Source: Chryseobacterium soli (GTDB taxonomy: Bacteria > Bacteroidota > Bacteroidia > Flavobacteriales > Weeksellaceae). From it: a stretch of DNA of 64,000 nucleotides. The stretch spans positions 1 through 64,000 of the forward strand of contig NZ_JPRH01000005.1 of assembly GCF_000737705.1 (NCBI RefSeq). Direction: 5' to 3'. Below, piece after piece: positions 1 to 9,152 of the stretch; the stretch's first letter is position 1; every line of letters starts with the position of its first letter. Below the pieces are notes generated by a model, which saw only the letters and a program-made list of their open reading frames with translations, was not told the origin of the DNA and made no database searches. The position numbers and the translations under genes are program-made.

Positions 1-668
1 AGCAATGCTCCGCCGTCTTTTGTCGGAATCATTTTCTCTACTTCATCAAGACCTTTTCCGCCCAGAATCACTTGGGAGAGTTCTTTTCCGTTTTTATCGA
101 GTTTTATAATCAGAACATCTTTGGAACCATATCCTCTGGCTGAGTTTTGTACATTTCCGGCCACAAAAAAACCTAAATCCGTGGTTTGAATCACAGATCT
201 TGCTTCTTCATCGGAAGAAGTTCCCAAAGTTTTTTGCCAAAGCTCATCTCCGAATTCATTGATACGGATCAGCCAGATGTCAGAACCACCTTTGGAATCA
301 TCTTTTTTATCCAACCCTTTTCCTGAATACGAAGTTCCGGCCAGAAGAAAGCCGCCCTCCTGGGTTGCTACGGAAGCAGATAAAAAGTCGTGATTATTTC
401 CTGAAAAATATTTTTCCCAGACCTGGTCACCCTGCTGGTTCAGTTTGACTAAATGGAAATCGTAACCGTTGTTTTGGGTATTGTCGGTAGAAAGTTTTTT
501 AGATTGTATCGAACTTCCTGTAATAAGGTATTGCTGATCGATGGTGGTGGTTACCTGACTTAAGAAATCCTGTGTTGAGGACTTAATATCTTTTTGCCAC
601 AATACTTCCTGGGCCTGTATGCCCAAAACAGTGCACATCGAAAGTACACTCGTGTAGAGTTTCCTCAT
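1..668 (-). CDS. Secreted repeat protein, N-terminal part (runs off the window)
   Basis: The open frame reads from ATG at 668 leftward to the window edge without a stop, so only about 222 N-terminal residues are visible. It opens with a short signal peptide ending near IQAQ. After this, blade-like repeats of about 55 residues recur, each with a glycine-rich stretch (EGGFLLAGTS, DLGFFVAGN) followed by a D-(V/I)-W/L-I-(R/K)-(I/L) strand and an E/G-x-x-W/S-Q segment. Such repeats are typical of secreted Bacteroidota proteins with a predicted beta-propeller fold, many of which carry a T9SS C-terminal sorting domain. That end lies outside the window, so the sorting type cannot be seen. A -7 motif lies about 50 bp upstream. 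The specific function is unknown. Confidence 0.8.
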   Translation of the reverse strand, partial: MRKLYTSVLSMCTVLGIQAQEVLWQKDIKSSTQDFLSQVTTTIDQQYLITGSSIQSKKLSTDNTQNNGYDFHLVKLNQQGDQVWEKYFSGNNHDFLSASVATQEGGFLLAGTSYSGKGLDKKDDSKGGSDIWLIRINEFGDELWQKTLGTSSDEEARSVIQTTDLGFFVAGNVQNSARGYGSKDVLIIKLDKNGKELSQVILGGKGLDEVEKMIPTKDGGAL

Positions 669-716
669 CTATTATGTGTTTTAAAGTTAATAGTCGTTTT
701 TATTATTATAATTCTG

Positions 717-724
717 CAAATTTA
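717..724 (-). promoter_or_regulatory. -7 promoter element for the secreted repeat protein
   Basis: On the minus strand this reads TAAATTTG, a perfect TAnnTTTG Bacteroidota -7 element, about 49 bp before the ATG at 668. No convincing -33 TTG lies at the normal spacing. Confidence 0.5.
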
Positions 725-867
725 ACATTTTTTAGCAATTATTAAATTCACGTTAAAAAGATTTAATATGAATCTTATCACATGGTGTCTTTTCTTTCTT
801 GGTATTTACTTTTATTACAAATCTATTTCTCCACCACGTCAAAACCCGTCGTATTAAAACAAAAAAA

Positions 868-893
868 GGGTTAATTCTAAAAAGAATTAACCC
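868..893 (-). terminator. Rho-independent terminator of the efflux operon
   Basis: An 11-bp perfect stem (gggttaattct / agaattaaccc) with an AAAA loop is followed on the minus strand by a run of T. It lies just past the stop of the outer-membrane efflux gene. Confidence 0.8.
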
Positions 894-930
894 CAAAACA
901 TAATGTTTATATTGGCTGAATTATGATTTC

Positions 931-2388
931 TTATTTCCAGCCGCCACCCAGACTTTTATAGATGTCTACAACGGTGCTTAACTGCTTTTGTTTTGCTTCA
1001 ACCAGTTCCATTTTTGCATCTAATGCATCTCTCTGGTTCAGTAAAACTTCCAGATAATCTGCTCTGGAATTGCGGAATAGCTGATTGGCAATATCAATAG
1101 ATTCGTCCAACGCTTTTGTTTCCTGAGATTTTAACTGATAGTACTGGTCAATATTTTTAACCTTCGACATTAAGTTAGCCACATCAAGATAGGCATTTAA
1201 TATCGTTTTATCATATTCATACAGGGACTGAATCTGCTTAGCATCAGCGGTTTGAAAATTGGCTTTAATCGCGCTTTTATTGATCAGCGGTCCAGCCAGT
1301 TCTCCTGCTAAATTATACGCTATCGACTCAGGCAGCTTTACCAAATAGGAAGGTTTAAAAGCTTCCAATCCTAATGTTGCAGAGATTTCCAGTGAAGGAT
1401 AAAACTCTTTTCTAGCTGCTTCTACATCCAGTTTTGAAGATTTCAATTCCAATTCTGCCTGTTTAATATCAGGACGGTTGGATAATAACTGTGAAGGAAT
1501 ACCTGTGTAAACGGTTTGAGGAATCGTTGACATAAAGCTTTCCTTTGTTCTCACAATCTGCTGTGGATATCTTCCCAACAATGCATTGATCTCGTTTTCC
1601 TTTTCTGTGATCTCCTGACGAATGGTATATTCTGAAGCTTTTGATTTTGCCAGTTCAGCCTCAAACTTTTTCACAGCCAGCTCTGTAGCCGCTGCAGCCT
1701 GCTTTTGGATTTTAGAAATCTCCAGTGCTCTTTCCTGAAGTTTGATATACTGTTGAATAATATCCAACTGATTATCAAGTGCTAATAGTTCATAATAATT
1801 ATCAGCAACTTCCTCAATAAGATTGGAAAGAACAAAGTTTTTCCCTTCTACTGTAGAAAGATAATGGGCAACTGCAGATTCTTTCTCAGTTCTGAGCTTT
1901 TTCCAGATATCTATTTCCCAGTTGGCCATTAATCCTCCTTCAAAGTTTCCAAGCGGATCAGGCATTTCTTTTCCAGCTTCTATATCTGTTGTAGCATCCC
2001 CAGCCCCTTCACTGGTGTAGCGGCCGGCTTTACTCACTCCGGCTCCCAGTTTTGCAGCAACAGTAGGACTTAGCTTCCCTTTTTTGTAAAGGACACTGCT
2101 TTTTGCAATTTCAATTTCCTGAAGGGTAATCAGCAGTTCCTGATTATTTTTCAGTGCAGTTTCAATCAGACTAACGAGATTTGGATCTGTAAAGAACTGT
2201 CTCCATGGAGTCGTTCCGCTATTATTATTAGCATCCTGTTGCTCCTGCTGATTAAAATTCTGAGGTATATTTTCTTTAACCTCATCTTTTATAACGGTCG
2301 CCATCGGAGCTTTACAACTTGCAAGAACAAGTGATAAAGCAATGGCTGTAATGATACTTTTAGTCTTCGAATTTTCCATCATGTTCAT
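931..2388 (-). CDS. RND efflux outer-membrane factor (TolC/NodT family lipoprotein)
   Basis: This 485-residue protein should form the trimeric outer-membrane exit duct of a tripartite RND pump. It starts with a lipoprotein signal peptide whose lipobox is LASC, so it is probably lipid-anchored. Two OEP repeats follow, with long amphipathic helices rich in Ala, Glu and Lys and the family landmark PSQLLSNRPDIKQAE near the middle; the length fits the family. Its start overlaps the 3' end of the RND pump gene by 29 bp, which indicates translational coupling. It is the last gene of the operon (adaptor, pump, outer-membrane factor), and a terminator follows. The substrate cannot be told from the sequence. 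Start codons a few residues downstream (Met3, Met4) are equally possible. Confidence 0.93.
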   Translation of the reverse strand: MNMMENSKTKSIITAIALSLVLASCKAPMATVIKDEVKENIPQNFNQQEQQDANNNSGTTPWRQFFTDPNLVSLIETALKNNQELLITLQEIEIAKSSVLYKKGKLSPTVAAKLGAGVSKAGRYTSEGAGDATTDIEAGKEMPDPLGNFEGGLMANWEIDIWKKLRTEKESAVAHYLSTVEGKNFVLSNLIEEVADNYYELLALDNQLDIIQQYIKLQERALEISKIQKQAAAATELAVKKFEAELAKSKASEYTIRQEITEKENEINALLGRYPQQIVRTKESFMSTIPQTVYTGIPSQLLSNRPDIKQAELELKSSKLDVEAARKEFYPSLEISATLGLEAFKPSYLVKLPESIAYNLAGELAGPLINKSAIKANFQTADAKQIQSLYEYDKTILNAYLDVANLMSKVKNIDQYYQLKSQETKALDESIDIANQLFRNSRADYLEVLLNQRDALDAKMELVEAKQKQLSTVVDIYKSLGGGWK

Positions 2389-5300
2389 AAGGTTCAGTTT
2401 GTTCTGTTAAAGGATTTTCTTCTTCATATTTGGCCAGCCTTGATTTGTCTGCAATCGTTCCAAAAATATAGTACAATCCTGGAATAATCATCAGTCCGAA
2501 AATAGTTCCTATCAACATACCACCTGCAGCAGCTGTCCCGATAGTTCTATTTCCTGTGGCACCAGGGCCGGTAGCCATTACTAAAGGAATAAGTCCCGCA
2601 ATAAAAGCGAAAGAGGTCATTAAGATTGGTCTGAAACGGATGGCAGCACCTTCAATCGCAGCTTTTGCAATCGGTACTCCTTCTGCCTTTCTCTGAACGG
2701 CAAACTCTACAATCAATACAGCATTTTTACCCAAAAGACCAATAAGCATTACCATGGCCACCTGAGCATAGATGTTATTCTCTAATCCAAGAAGTGAAAG
2801 ACATAAAAATGCTCCAAAAATCCCCGTTGGAAGTGATAAAATTACCGGAAGCGGAAGAATGAAACTTTCATACTGTGCAGAAAGGATCAAATACACAAAT
2901 CCTAGACATACCAAGAAGATAAATACGGCTTCATTTCCACGGCTTACTTCATCTTTAGAAATACCAGCCCAGTCTATCCCAAAACCTCTTGGAAGTGTTT
3001 TATCTGCTACTTCCTGAATTGCCTGAATTGCCTGTCCACTACTATAACCCGGAGCAGGCGTACCACTTACTTCAGAAGAATTATACATATTATGTCTCGT
3101 GATCTCTGATAACCCATATACTTTTTCCAGTTTCATGAAATCAGAATAAGGTACCATCTGGTCTTTATTATTTTTCACATATAGCTTCAATAAATCACTT
3201 GGCAGCGCACGATATTGTGGTCCGGCCTGAACAATTACCTTATAGGGTCTATCAAAACGGATAAAACTCGTTTCATAATTAGAACCTATCAATGTTGACA
3301 GATTGTCCATCGCCGTTTCAATGCTTACTCCTTTCTGTTCTGCCAGATCATTATCTATTTTAAGCATATACTGAGGAAAGCTCGCAGAATAAAAAGTAAA
3401 TGCAGAACCCAATTCCGGACGTTTCTGAAGTTCTTTTACAAAATCATTACTTACCTTCTCCATTTTCTGATAATCTCCACTTCCTGCTTTATCAAGCAAA
3501 CGGAGTTCGAAACCACCTGCTGCACCATACCCTGGAATGGAAGGAGGCTGGAAGAATTCTATATTAGCACCTGGAATTTCTTTGGCTTTAGCTTCAAGTT
3601 TCTCAATAATTTCAGCGGCTGATTCTTTACGGTCAGCCCAATCTTTAAGGTTGATCAAGCAGGTTCCCGAGTTAGAGCCCGTTCCTTCCGTTAAGATTTC
3701 ATACCCCGCTAATGAAGAAACAGACTGTACTCCATCAATACCTTCTGAAGCTTTTTGTAATTGTAATGCAATCTGATTGGTTCTTTCCAACGTTGATCCC
3801 GGAGGCGTCTGAATAATAGCATAGATCATTCCCTGATCTTCACTTGGAATAAATCCTGAAGGCAATTTATTGCTGATAAAATAAGTAGCCGCACAGAAAA
3901 CCAGTAATAACGGAAGTGTTATAATTTTTTTAGTAACGGTCTTATTTAATAATTTCTCATATCTTCCAGCTCCTTTTGTAAACAGATTATTGAATTTCTC
4001 CAAGAATAAAGTGATAGGAGTTTTCTTTTTATGCTTACCATGATTATTTTTCAATATTAAGGCACATAAAGCAGGAGTTAGCGTTAAAGCAACAATTCCT
4101 GAAAGAATAATAGAAGATGCCATTGTAATAGAGAACTGACGATAGAAAACACCTACCGGACCTGACATAAATGCCACCGGAATGAATACCGCTGCCATTA
4201 CCAATGTAATTGCGATAATTGCACCACTGATCTCATGCATCGCTTCTTCTGTAGCTTTTAACGGCGACAGGTTTTTTTCTTCCATTTTAGCGTGGACCGC
4301 TTCAATTACAACAATTGCATCATCGACGACGACCCCAATAGCCATTACTAAAGCAAACAATGAGATCATATTCAGAGTAATTCCAAAGGCAGACATAATC
4401 GCAAAGGTTCCTACTAATGAAACCGGAACAGCTAATGCCGGAATCAAAGTCGAACGCCAGTCTCCTAAGAACAGGAATACAACAATCGCCACCAAAACAA
4501 AGGCCTCAAATAAAGTATGTACTACTTTTTCGATAGAGGCATCCAGGAATCTTGAAACGTCATAACTAATGTCGTAATGCATTCCTTTCGGGAAATTATT
4601 TTTCTGAAGATCAGTCATCAAAGCTTTTACATTTTTGATAACATCGCTCGCATTCGATCCATAAGACTGTTTGATCGTAATTGCTGCAGAAGGCTTTCCA
4701 TTCAATGTAGAATAAATATCATACATTGAACTTCCGAATTCTATATCGGCAACATCTTTTAATCTTACAAACTCACCACCGGTTTTTGCTTTTAAGATAA
4801 TATTTCCATAATCTTTTTCATTATTATAACGTCCCGAGTATTTTAAAATATATTCAAAAGACTGTGAGCGTTTACCAGAACTTTCTCCGGTTTTCCCAGG
4901 AGATGCTTCCAAACTCTGTTGGTTTAGAGCTTCCATTACTTCATCTGCTGAAATATTGTAAGCTGTTAAACGGTCAGGTTTCAGCCAAATACGCATTGCA
5001 TACTCACGGGTTCCCAGGATATCGGCAAAACCAACACCGCTTACCCTTTTCAATTCAGACATTACGTTAATATCTGCATAGTTGAAAAGGAATTTCTGGT
5101 CAGCTTTCGGATCATCACTGTATAAGTTGATATACATCAACATGTTAGGCTCTTCTCTTGTAATCTTCACCCCTTCACGTACTACCAACGGCGGAAGTTT
5201 ATTAACTACAGAGGAAACACGGTTCTGAACGTTAACTGCTGCAACGTTAGGATCCGTTCCCAGGTCAAATACAACCTGGATAGAAGCTTCCCCGTCGTTT

Positions 5301-5548
5301 CCGGCATCGGAAGTCATATACTTCATACCCGGCACCCCGTTAAGACCCCTTTCCAAAGGAATAACTACGGATTTAATCAACAATTCGTTGTTGGCTCCCG
5401 GATATTCTGCGGTGATATTTACTTTAGGAGGAGAAATGGAGGGAAACTGGGTCACCGGAAGCTTTACCAGTGAAAGTACCCCCATAAATACGATAATCAA
5501 TGAGATTACGATTGACAGAACAGGTCTGCGAATGAATTTCTTAAACAT
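2360..5548 (-). CDS. RND efflux pump, inner-membrane permease (HAE1/AcrB type)
   Basis: The 1062-residue protein has the usual AcrB length and layout: a TM1 start of the FIRRPVLSIVIS type, two large periplasmic loops and twelve membrane segments. The proton-relay residues are intact: the Asp-Asp pair of TM4 (VVVDDAIVV, about residues 407-408) and the TM10 lysine (GLLGKNAVLIVEF, about residue 940). It should export hydrophobic or amphiphilic compounds using the proton gradient. The adaptor gene lies 7 bp upstream, and the outer-membrane gene overlaps its 3' end. The C terminus carries an acidic tail of about 25 residues. No heavy-metal (CusA) methionine triad signature was noticed, so a drug-type HAE1 pump is favoured. 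Confidence 0.95.
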   Translation of the reverse strand: MFKKFIRRPVLSIVISLIIVFMGVLSLVKLPVTQFPSISPPKVNITAEYPGANNELLIKSVVIPLERGLNGVPGMKYMTSDAGNDGEASIQVVFDLGTDPNVAAVNVQNRVSSVVNKLPPLVVREGVKITREEPNMLMYINLYSDDPKADQKFLFNYADINVMSELKRVSGVGFADILGTREYAMRIWLKPDRLTAYNISADEVMEALNQQSLEASPGKTGESSGKRSQSFEYILKYSGRYNNEKDYGNIILKAKTGGEFVRLKDVADIEFGSSMYDIYSTLNGKPSAAITIKQSYGSNASDVIKNVKALMTDLQKNNFPKGMHYDISYDVSRFLDASIEKVVHTLFEAFVLVAIVVFLFLGDWRSTLIPALAVPVSLVGTFAIMSAFGITLNMISLFALVMAIGVVVDDAIVVIEAVHAKMEEKNLSPLKATEEAMHEISGAIIAITLVMAAVFIPVAFMSGPVGVFYRQFSITMASSIILSGIVALTLTPALCALILKNNHGKHKKKTPITLFLEKFNNLFTKGAGRYEKLLNKTVTKKIITLPLLLVFCAATYFISNKLPSGFIPSEDQGMIYAIIQTPPGSTLERTNQIALQLQKASEGIDGVQSVSSLAGYEILTEGTGSNSGTCLINLKDWADRKESAAEIIEKLEAKAKEIPGANIEFFQPPSIPGYGAAGGFELRLLDKAGSGDYQKMEKVSNDFVKELQKRPELGSAFTFYSASFPQYMLKIDNDLAEQKGVSIETAMDNLSTLIGSNYETSFIRFDRPYKVIVQAGPQYRALPSDLLKLYVKNNKDQMVPYSDFMKLEKVYGLSEITRHNMYNSSEVSGTPAPGYSSGQAIQAIQEVADKTLPRGFGIDWAGISKDEVSRGNEAVFIFLVCLGFVYLILSAQYESFILPLPVILSLPTGIFGAFLCLSLLGLENNIYAQVAMVMLIGLLGKNAVLIVEFAVQRKAEGVPIAKAAIEGAAIRFRPILMTSFAFIAGLIPLVMATGPGATGNRTIGTAAAGGMLIGTIFGLMIIPGLYYIFGTIADKSRLAKYEEENPLTEQTEPYEHDGKFED

Positions 5549-5555
5549 ACTGCTA

Positions 5556-6641
5556 CTACTCTGCTTTTAATTTCAATGATTGAAGAACTTTCGCAGGATT
5601 CTGGAATTTTGTCTTCACTTTTTGGTCGTCTTTTACTTTCTGAACCCCTTCCAATAAGATGTTATCTCCCTCTGAAAGACCTGAAGCTACTACATAAAGG
5701 TCTGGAAGTTCATAGGCAACTTTTATATTTCTGGATTTTGCTTTTCCGTTTTTGTCAATGATAAACACGTATTTCTGATCCTGAATCTCATAGGTTGCTT
5801 TCTGAGGGATAATCAAAGCGTTATGAAGCGGCAGTGTCATTTGTACTTTTCCAGTTTCACCGTTTCTTAACAGTTTATCCGGGTTTGGAAACTTCGCTCT
5901 GAATGCAATATTTCCTGTTTCATTATCAAATTCACCTTCGATGGTCTGGATCTCCCCTTTTTGAGGAAGCATATCACCGTTAGCCATGATTAAAGATACC
6001 TGATTGCTTCCACGGTCTGCAGCGTGGGTTTGATAGCTTAGGTATTCCGGTTCAGAAACGTTAAAGTAACTGTACACATCCGTATTGTCTGATAAAGAAG
6101 TTAAAAGATCTCCCTCATCTACCAAACTTCCTAATTTTAAAGGAATCCTGTTGATCACTCCTGAAAATGGGGCTTTAATATCCGTAAACGAAAGGTGGAT
6201 CTGAGCCAGCTTCATTTCTGCATTGGCAGCATCCAGTTTTGCTTTTGCCATTGCTTTTTCATTTTTAGAAACAATGTTATTGTTTGCTAGGGTGCTTGCA
6301 TTTCTCAATTCAATAGATGCCTGCTCTACTTCTGCTTTCGCTTTCAGTAGTTCTGCCTGATATAACTGAGGCATAATCCGGAACAGGGTCTGGCCTGCAT
6401 GAACGTACTGACCTTCATCCACATAAATTTTTTCAAGAAATCCTTTTTCCTGTGCACGGATTTCAATGTTCCTCACAGAACGGATCTGCGCTACAAATTC
6501 CTTATTAATTACAGTATCTTTTTTCAAAGGATTGGTAACAGGATATACTGTATCTTCCTGTTTTTCTTCTTTTTTGCCGTTGCAGCCAACAACGAGCAAA
6601 AGGGTGCTAAGCATAATGCTTGAAGCAACTCTTTTCATCAT
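5556..6641 (-). CDS. RND efflux periplasmic adaptor (membrane fusion protein)
   Basis: This is the adaptor that bridges the RND pump and the outer-membrane duct. I chose the ATG at 6641 (Met-Met-Lys-Arg) because a lipoprotein signal follows directly, with lipobox VVGC. A longer reading frame to 6773 would put 44 hydrophobic, AT-rich residues before the signal peptide and is unlikely. The mature protein shows the lipoyl/barrel-sandwich halves (GFLEKIYVDEGQYVHAGQ and APFSGVINRIPLKLGSLVDEG) flanking an alpha-helical hairpin, then a beta-barrel and a membrane-proximal domain (NGETGKVQM). At about 361 residues it matches AcrA/MexA-type adaptors. It is first in the operon, 7 bp before the pump gene. 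Confidence 0.92.
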   Translation of the reverse strand: MMKRVASSIMLSTLLLVVGCNGKKEEKQEDTVYPVTNPLKKDTVINKEFVAQIRSVRNIEIRAQEKGFLEKIYVDEGQYVHAGQTLFRIMPQLYQAELLKAKAEVEQASIELRNASTLANNNIVSKNEKAMAKAKLDAANAEMKLAQIHLSFTDIKAPFSGVINRIPLKLGSLVDEGDLLTSLSDNTDVYSYFNVSEPEYLSYQTHAADRGSNQVSLIMANGDMLPQKGEIQTIEGEFDNETGNIAFRAKFPNPDKLLRNGETGKVQMTLPLHNALIIPQKATYEIQDQKYVFIIDKNGKAKSRNIKVAYELPDLYVVASGLSEGDNILLEGVQKVKDDQKVKTKFQNPAKVLQSLKLKAE

Positions 6642-6787
6642 AATTCTAGAGTTTATATAAATCGTTAATGTTTTAATTGAAAATTGGTAATAGAGAATAT
6701 GAAATATTGTAATGATTACCGGCATATACAACACAGGGTATTTCCTACTCAGTTTTGGAAGTAGAAAATACATCGGAAAAGAAGAGT

Positions 6788-7180
6788 TTAAATTCTAATA
6801 GAACGTATCAGAATGAACTTTTTTATTGTAGAAAATCGCGAAAGAAAACCATGAATGTCGGGTTTTCTGCGTTTAAAAGACCGTAATCCAAAAATATAAA
6901 CCAAGCTGAACACACTGGCAAAGGCAACCATAGCCTGCACCGTGTCTGATAACTGAAAATCATCTTCCGGAAGTTCCAGAGAATAACTAATTCCTGCATC
7001 ATCTGCCATCTGCTGTACAGAAAACTTTTCGTAGGTTTGATTTAATCGGTTTGCCCTTTTCGGCATATGATGAGAAGCATGACCGGAATAATCATTTTGA
7101 AGTGTTTTAACATTAATCTTACTTTCTACTATAAAAAGCAGAAAAAGACTCGTTAAAAAATATACTATACAGTTTCTCAT
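6788..7180 (-). CDS. Hypothetical small membrane protein upstream of the efflux operon
   Basis: I do not recognise this 130-residue protein. It has an N-terminal hydrophobic segment (about residues 5-20, signal peptide or membrane anchor), a polar middle part containing KRANRLNQTYEKF, a second hydrophobic segment (VQAMVAFASVFSLVYIFGL) and a basic C-terminal tail. The ATG at 7180 was chosen over an upstream start because a perfect -7 element at 7191-7198 sits between them, leaving a leader of only a few nucleotides. It reads toward the efflux operon with a gap of about 146 bp, so it may be co-transcribed, but the gap leaves this open. Confidence 0.6.
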   Translation of the reverse strand: MRNCIVYFLTSLFLLFIVESKINVKTLQNDYSGHASHHMPKRANRLNQTYEKFSVQQMADDAGISYSLELPEDDFQLSDTVQAMVAFASVFSLVYIFGLRSFKRRKPDIHGFLSRFSTIKKFILIRSIRI

Positions 7181-7190
7181 TTTGAAGGAG

Positions 7191-7198
7191 CAAAGGTA
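7191..7198 (-). promoter_or_regulatory. -7 promoter element with a near-leaderless transcript
   Basis: The minus strand reads TACCTTTG, matching TAnnTTTG, only about 10 bp before the ATG at 7180. The transcript would begin within a few bases of the start codon. No -33 TTG is evident. Confidence 0.5.
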
Positions 7199-7573
7199 CG
7201 CCTTGAATCCTATACCTTCATAATAGATTAACAAAATTTAACTCTCCTTTAAATAAGCTGAATAAATCTCCTTTTTTTAAAGAGCAAAATAATAATTACA
7301 ACATTATAAAAAACACCATATATTATTCATTATCAGTTAATTTAAAACACATTTGACATTATACGATTCTTTTTATTGAGATAAATTCAAACGCATTACA
7401 AAAGAGTTGAAACGATAATCCTTTTTTGTTATCAATAATCGAAATAATCTATATTTTAAAATTTTATTTTAGAATATAATTTAATCCATGAAAAATTTAC
7501 ATTGATCAACAAAACCTATATTAAGATTTTAAATCATTGATATTCATCTATTTTTATTTCATCAATTTTAGAG

Positions 7574-7581
7574 TACTTTTG
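7574..7581 (+). promoter_or_regulatory. -7 promoter element before a tiny ORF
   Basis: This reads TACTTTTG, a perfect TAnnTTTG match, 17 bp before the ATG at 7599. No -33 TTG at normal spacing was found. Confidence 0.45.
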
Positions 7582-7598
7582 CCAAAAATAAACAACAA

Positions 7599-7673
7599 AT
7601 GAAAAAAAGTCTATTATTTATTTACAGTAAACCATTCCCTACCCATACGCAGCAAATCTCCCTCGAAATCTAG
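7599..7673 (+). CDS. Possible 24-residue peptide or leader ORF
   Basis: ATG at 7599 opens a 24-codon frame that starts MKKSLLFIYSK and ends at TAG. It begins like a Lys-rich signal sequence but stops before any mature part. It has a well-placed consensus -7 element. The region is less AT-rich at its 3' end than its surroundings. It may be a leader peptide, the stub of a decayed secreted protein, or chance; the next gene (7862) is 188 bp downstream. Confidence 0.25.
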   Translation: MKKSLLFIYSKPFPTHTQQISLEI

Positions 7674-7861
7674 GTCTGTCTATGGTTATTTACATTTTTA
7701 TATTTCATGAAAAATGCTTTGCATAAAGGCTTTAAAAGCATTACAGGTAATAAAATTTGATTAATTTATATAAAATTAACATATATTTAATAAAAATATT
7801 TGTAAATTTATGTGTTATTAATATTACCATTTCATGAAACACATTAAAATCACCTATTATT

Positions 7862-8251
7862 ATGAAAAAATTATTACAATCGATTCTTATGGGATTGATA
7901 GTCATTTCTGCAACAGCGTGTAAACATCCCGGAAAAGAAGCTGAAATCGTTGCTGTAGCCCCAGAAACTCCTGATGAATCTGTCAAGAATATCTTTGTAG
8001 ATACTTATGGCGAAAAAATGGAAGTTACTGTTAATGAAACAAAAAATACTGTTACTATTCATCTGAACGGCAAAACTTATGATCTTAAAAAGAATAATGA
8101 TTTGCCAGAGTACACCGCTACCAACACTGAATATCTTTATTCTAATATCAAGGGAAATATTACTTTTCTGAAAAAAGATGTTGATATGGTTCTTTTCCAT
8201 CTAAAACATGATAAAAAAGTACAGCCTCCCACAAAGATGGCATCGTATTAG
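7862..8251 (+). CDS. Small lipoprotein of unknown function (MliC-like beta fold possible)
   Basis: The 129-residue product starts with a lipoprotein signal (lipobox ATAC, mature N-terminal Cys at residue 20). The mature part is short, with alternating beta-strand-like segments: YGEKMEVTVNETKNTVTIHLNGKTYDLKK, given here only as its character, then a Tyr-rich turn and a final strand near MVLFHL. The order of strands recalls the MliC lysozyme-inhibitor fold, but the disulfide cysteines of that family are absent, so I do not assign it. It lies 32 bp upstream of a META-domain lipoprotein and is probably co-transcribed with it. Confidence 0.75.
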   Translation: MKKLLQSILMGLIVISATACKHPGKEAEIVAVAPETPDESVKNIFVDTYGEKMEVTVNETKNTVTIHLNGKTYDLKKNNDLPEYTATNTEYLYSNIKGNITFLKKDVDMVLFHLKHDKKVQPPTKMASY

Positions 8252-8283
8252 TTATAAGATAATCTATATTTAAAATAAAAATT

Positions 8284-8724
8284 ATGAAAAACTGGTATCA
8301 TTATATCACGGTATTATTTTTAACGGTATTTCTTATTTCTTGTGAAAGCAAAACGAATGCGCTGCCTTCCCAAACAAATAAAGATATTACCGGAAAAACA
8401 TGGAAACTTACAGAGCTTAACGGACAGCCTATTGCGCTAAAAAACCAAAAAAATAATCCTCATTTCAAACTGAATATGGCTGACATGAGGTATGAAGGAA
8501 ATGCAGGATGCAATGGTTTGGGCGGTACTTTTGAAATAAAACCTGATATTATGAGAATAAAATTCAATCAGGGAATTTCTACCATGATGGCTTGTGAAGA
8601 TCTTGATATTGAGAATCAATTCACAAAAGCTTTACTTACCGCAGATAACTATTCTGTGAATGGGAATATACTGACGCTGAACAAAGCAAGAATGGCCCCT
8701 TTGGCAAAATTTGTTCTTCAATAA
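8284..8724 (+). CDS. META-domain (HslJ-like) lipoprotein
   Basis: The 146-residue protein has a signal peptide with lipobox LISC followed by one META domain. Landmarks seen are GKTWKLTELNGQPI at the start, the conserved AGCNGLGGTFEI core and STMMACEDL near the end, the usual order for the family. HslJ-type proteins sit in the envelope and are linked to heat and novobiocin tolerance in enterobacteria; the Bacteroidota members have no settled role. It is the second gene of a probable two-gene lipoprotein operon, and a bidirectional terminator follows. Confidence 0.88.
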   Translation: MKNWYHYITVLFLTVFLISCESKTNALPSQTNKDITGKTWKLTELNGQPIALKNQKNNPHFKLNMADMRYEGNAGCNGLGGTFEIKPDIMRIKFNQGISTMMACEDLDIENQFTKALLTADNYSVNGNILTLNKARMAPLAKFVLQ

Positions 8725-8750
8725 TCTTACATTCTATTAGCATTATATAA

Positions 8751-8781
8751 AAAGAGGCTTTACACCATGTAAAGTCTCTTT
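8751..8781. terminator. Bidirectional terminator
   Basis: A 13-bp stem (aaagaggctttac / gtaaagtctcttt, one G-T pair) with a 5-nt loop and T runs on both sides lies between the convergent META lipoprotein and SemiSWEET genes. Confidence 0.85.
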
Positions 8782-8806
8782 TTTATTTTAATTAAATGTT
8801 GACTGG

Positions 8807-9064
8807 TCAGGATTTTCTAAAAAGCAAATAGCAAACAAAAAGACCTATATTCACTAATACAGCAAAGGCATTAGAAAGAATAATAGGCAATTCATTTTTC
8901 AAAAAGCCATACCATACCCACAATGAAAGCCCGGAAATAAGTACCAGAATCATGATCCATGAGATATCTTCCACATTTTTTTCTTTAATGACTTTTACAA
9001 GCTGAGGAATCATAGAAACAGAAGTAAGTACGCCTGCTACAATACCTAAAATATTTTCGTTCAT
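8807..9064 (-). CDS. SemiSWEET-family sugar transporter
   Basis: This 85-residue membrane protein has three predicted transmembrane helices and the PQ-loop signature (SMIPQLVKVIKEK) in the first, the hallmark of bacterial SemiSWEETs. These work as homodimers that move sugars passively across the inner membrane. The Trp in WIMILVLISGLSLWVWYG and the conserved Asn in the third helix (LSNAFAVLVNIGL) also fit. The length is typical. The gene is a single transcription unit bounded by a terminator. The substrate is not evident, and PQ-loop proteins of this size are sometimes only annotated as hypothetical. Confidence 0.88.
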   Translation of the reverse strand: MNENILGIVAGVLTSVSMIPQLVKVIKEKNVEDISWIMILVLISGLSLWVWYGFLKNELPIILSNAFAVLVNIGLFVCYLLFRKS

Positions 9065-9152
9065 AGCTTAAAATTCTCTCTTGAAGATATACATTTTCAT
9101 CTGATTATCGAATATATTTCACTCGTTCAGACAAAAGATCAAAAAATATTAT

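Larger units (their letters stand above)
7235..7861. other. AT-rich intergenic region with one tiny ORF
   Basis: This divergent region of more than 600 bp is extremely AT-rich. Apart from the promoter and 24-codon ORF listed separately (7574-7673), I see no gene, RNA gene or clear repeat in it. Confidence 0.6.

Noticed and set aside
2360-5548. Long plus-strand frames inside the RND pump gene
   Set aside because: They are antisense shadows of a well-conserved pump gene with no features of their own.
6642-6773. N-terminal extension of the efflux adaptor
   Set aside because: The extension is AT-rich and precedes a proper lipoprotein signal, so the start at 6641 is preferred.
8284-8724. META-domain lipoprotein as a novel system
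   Set aside because: It matches a known family closely; only the paired small lipoprotein is unassigned.
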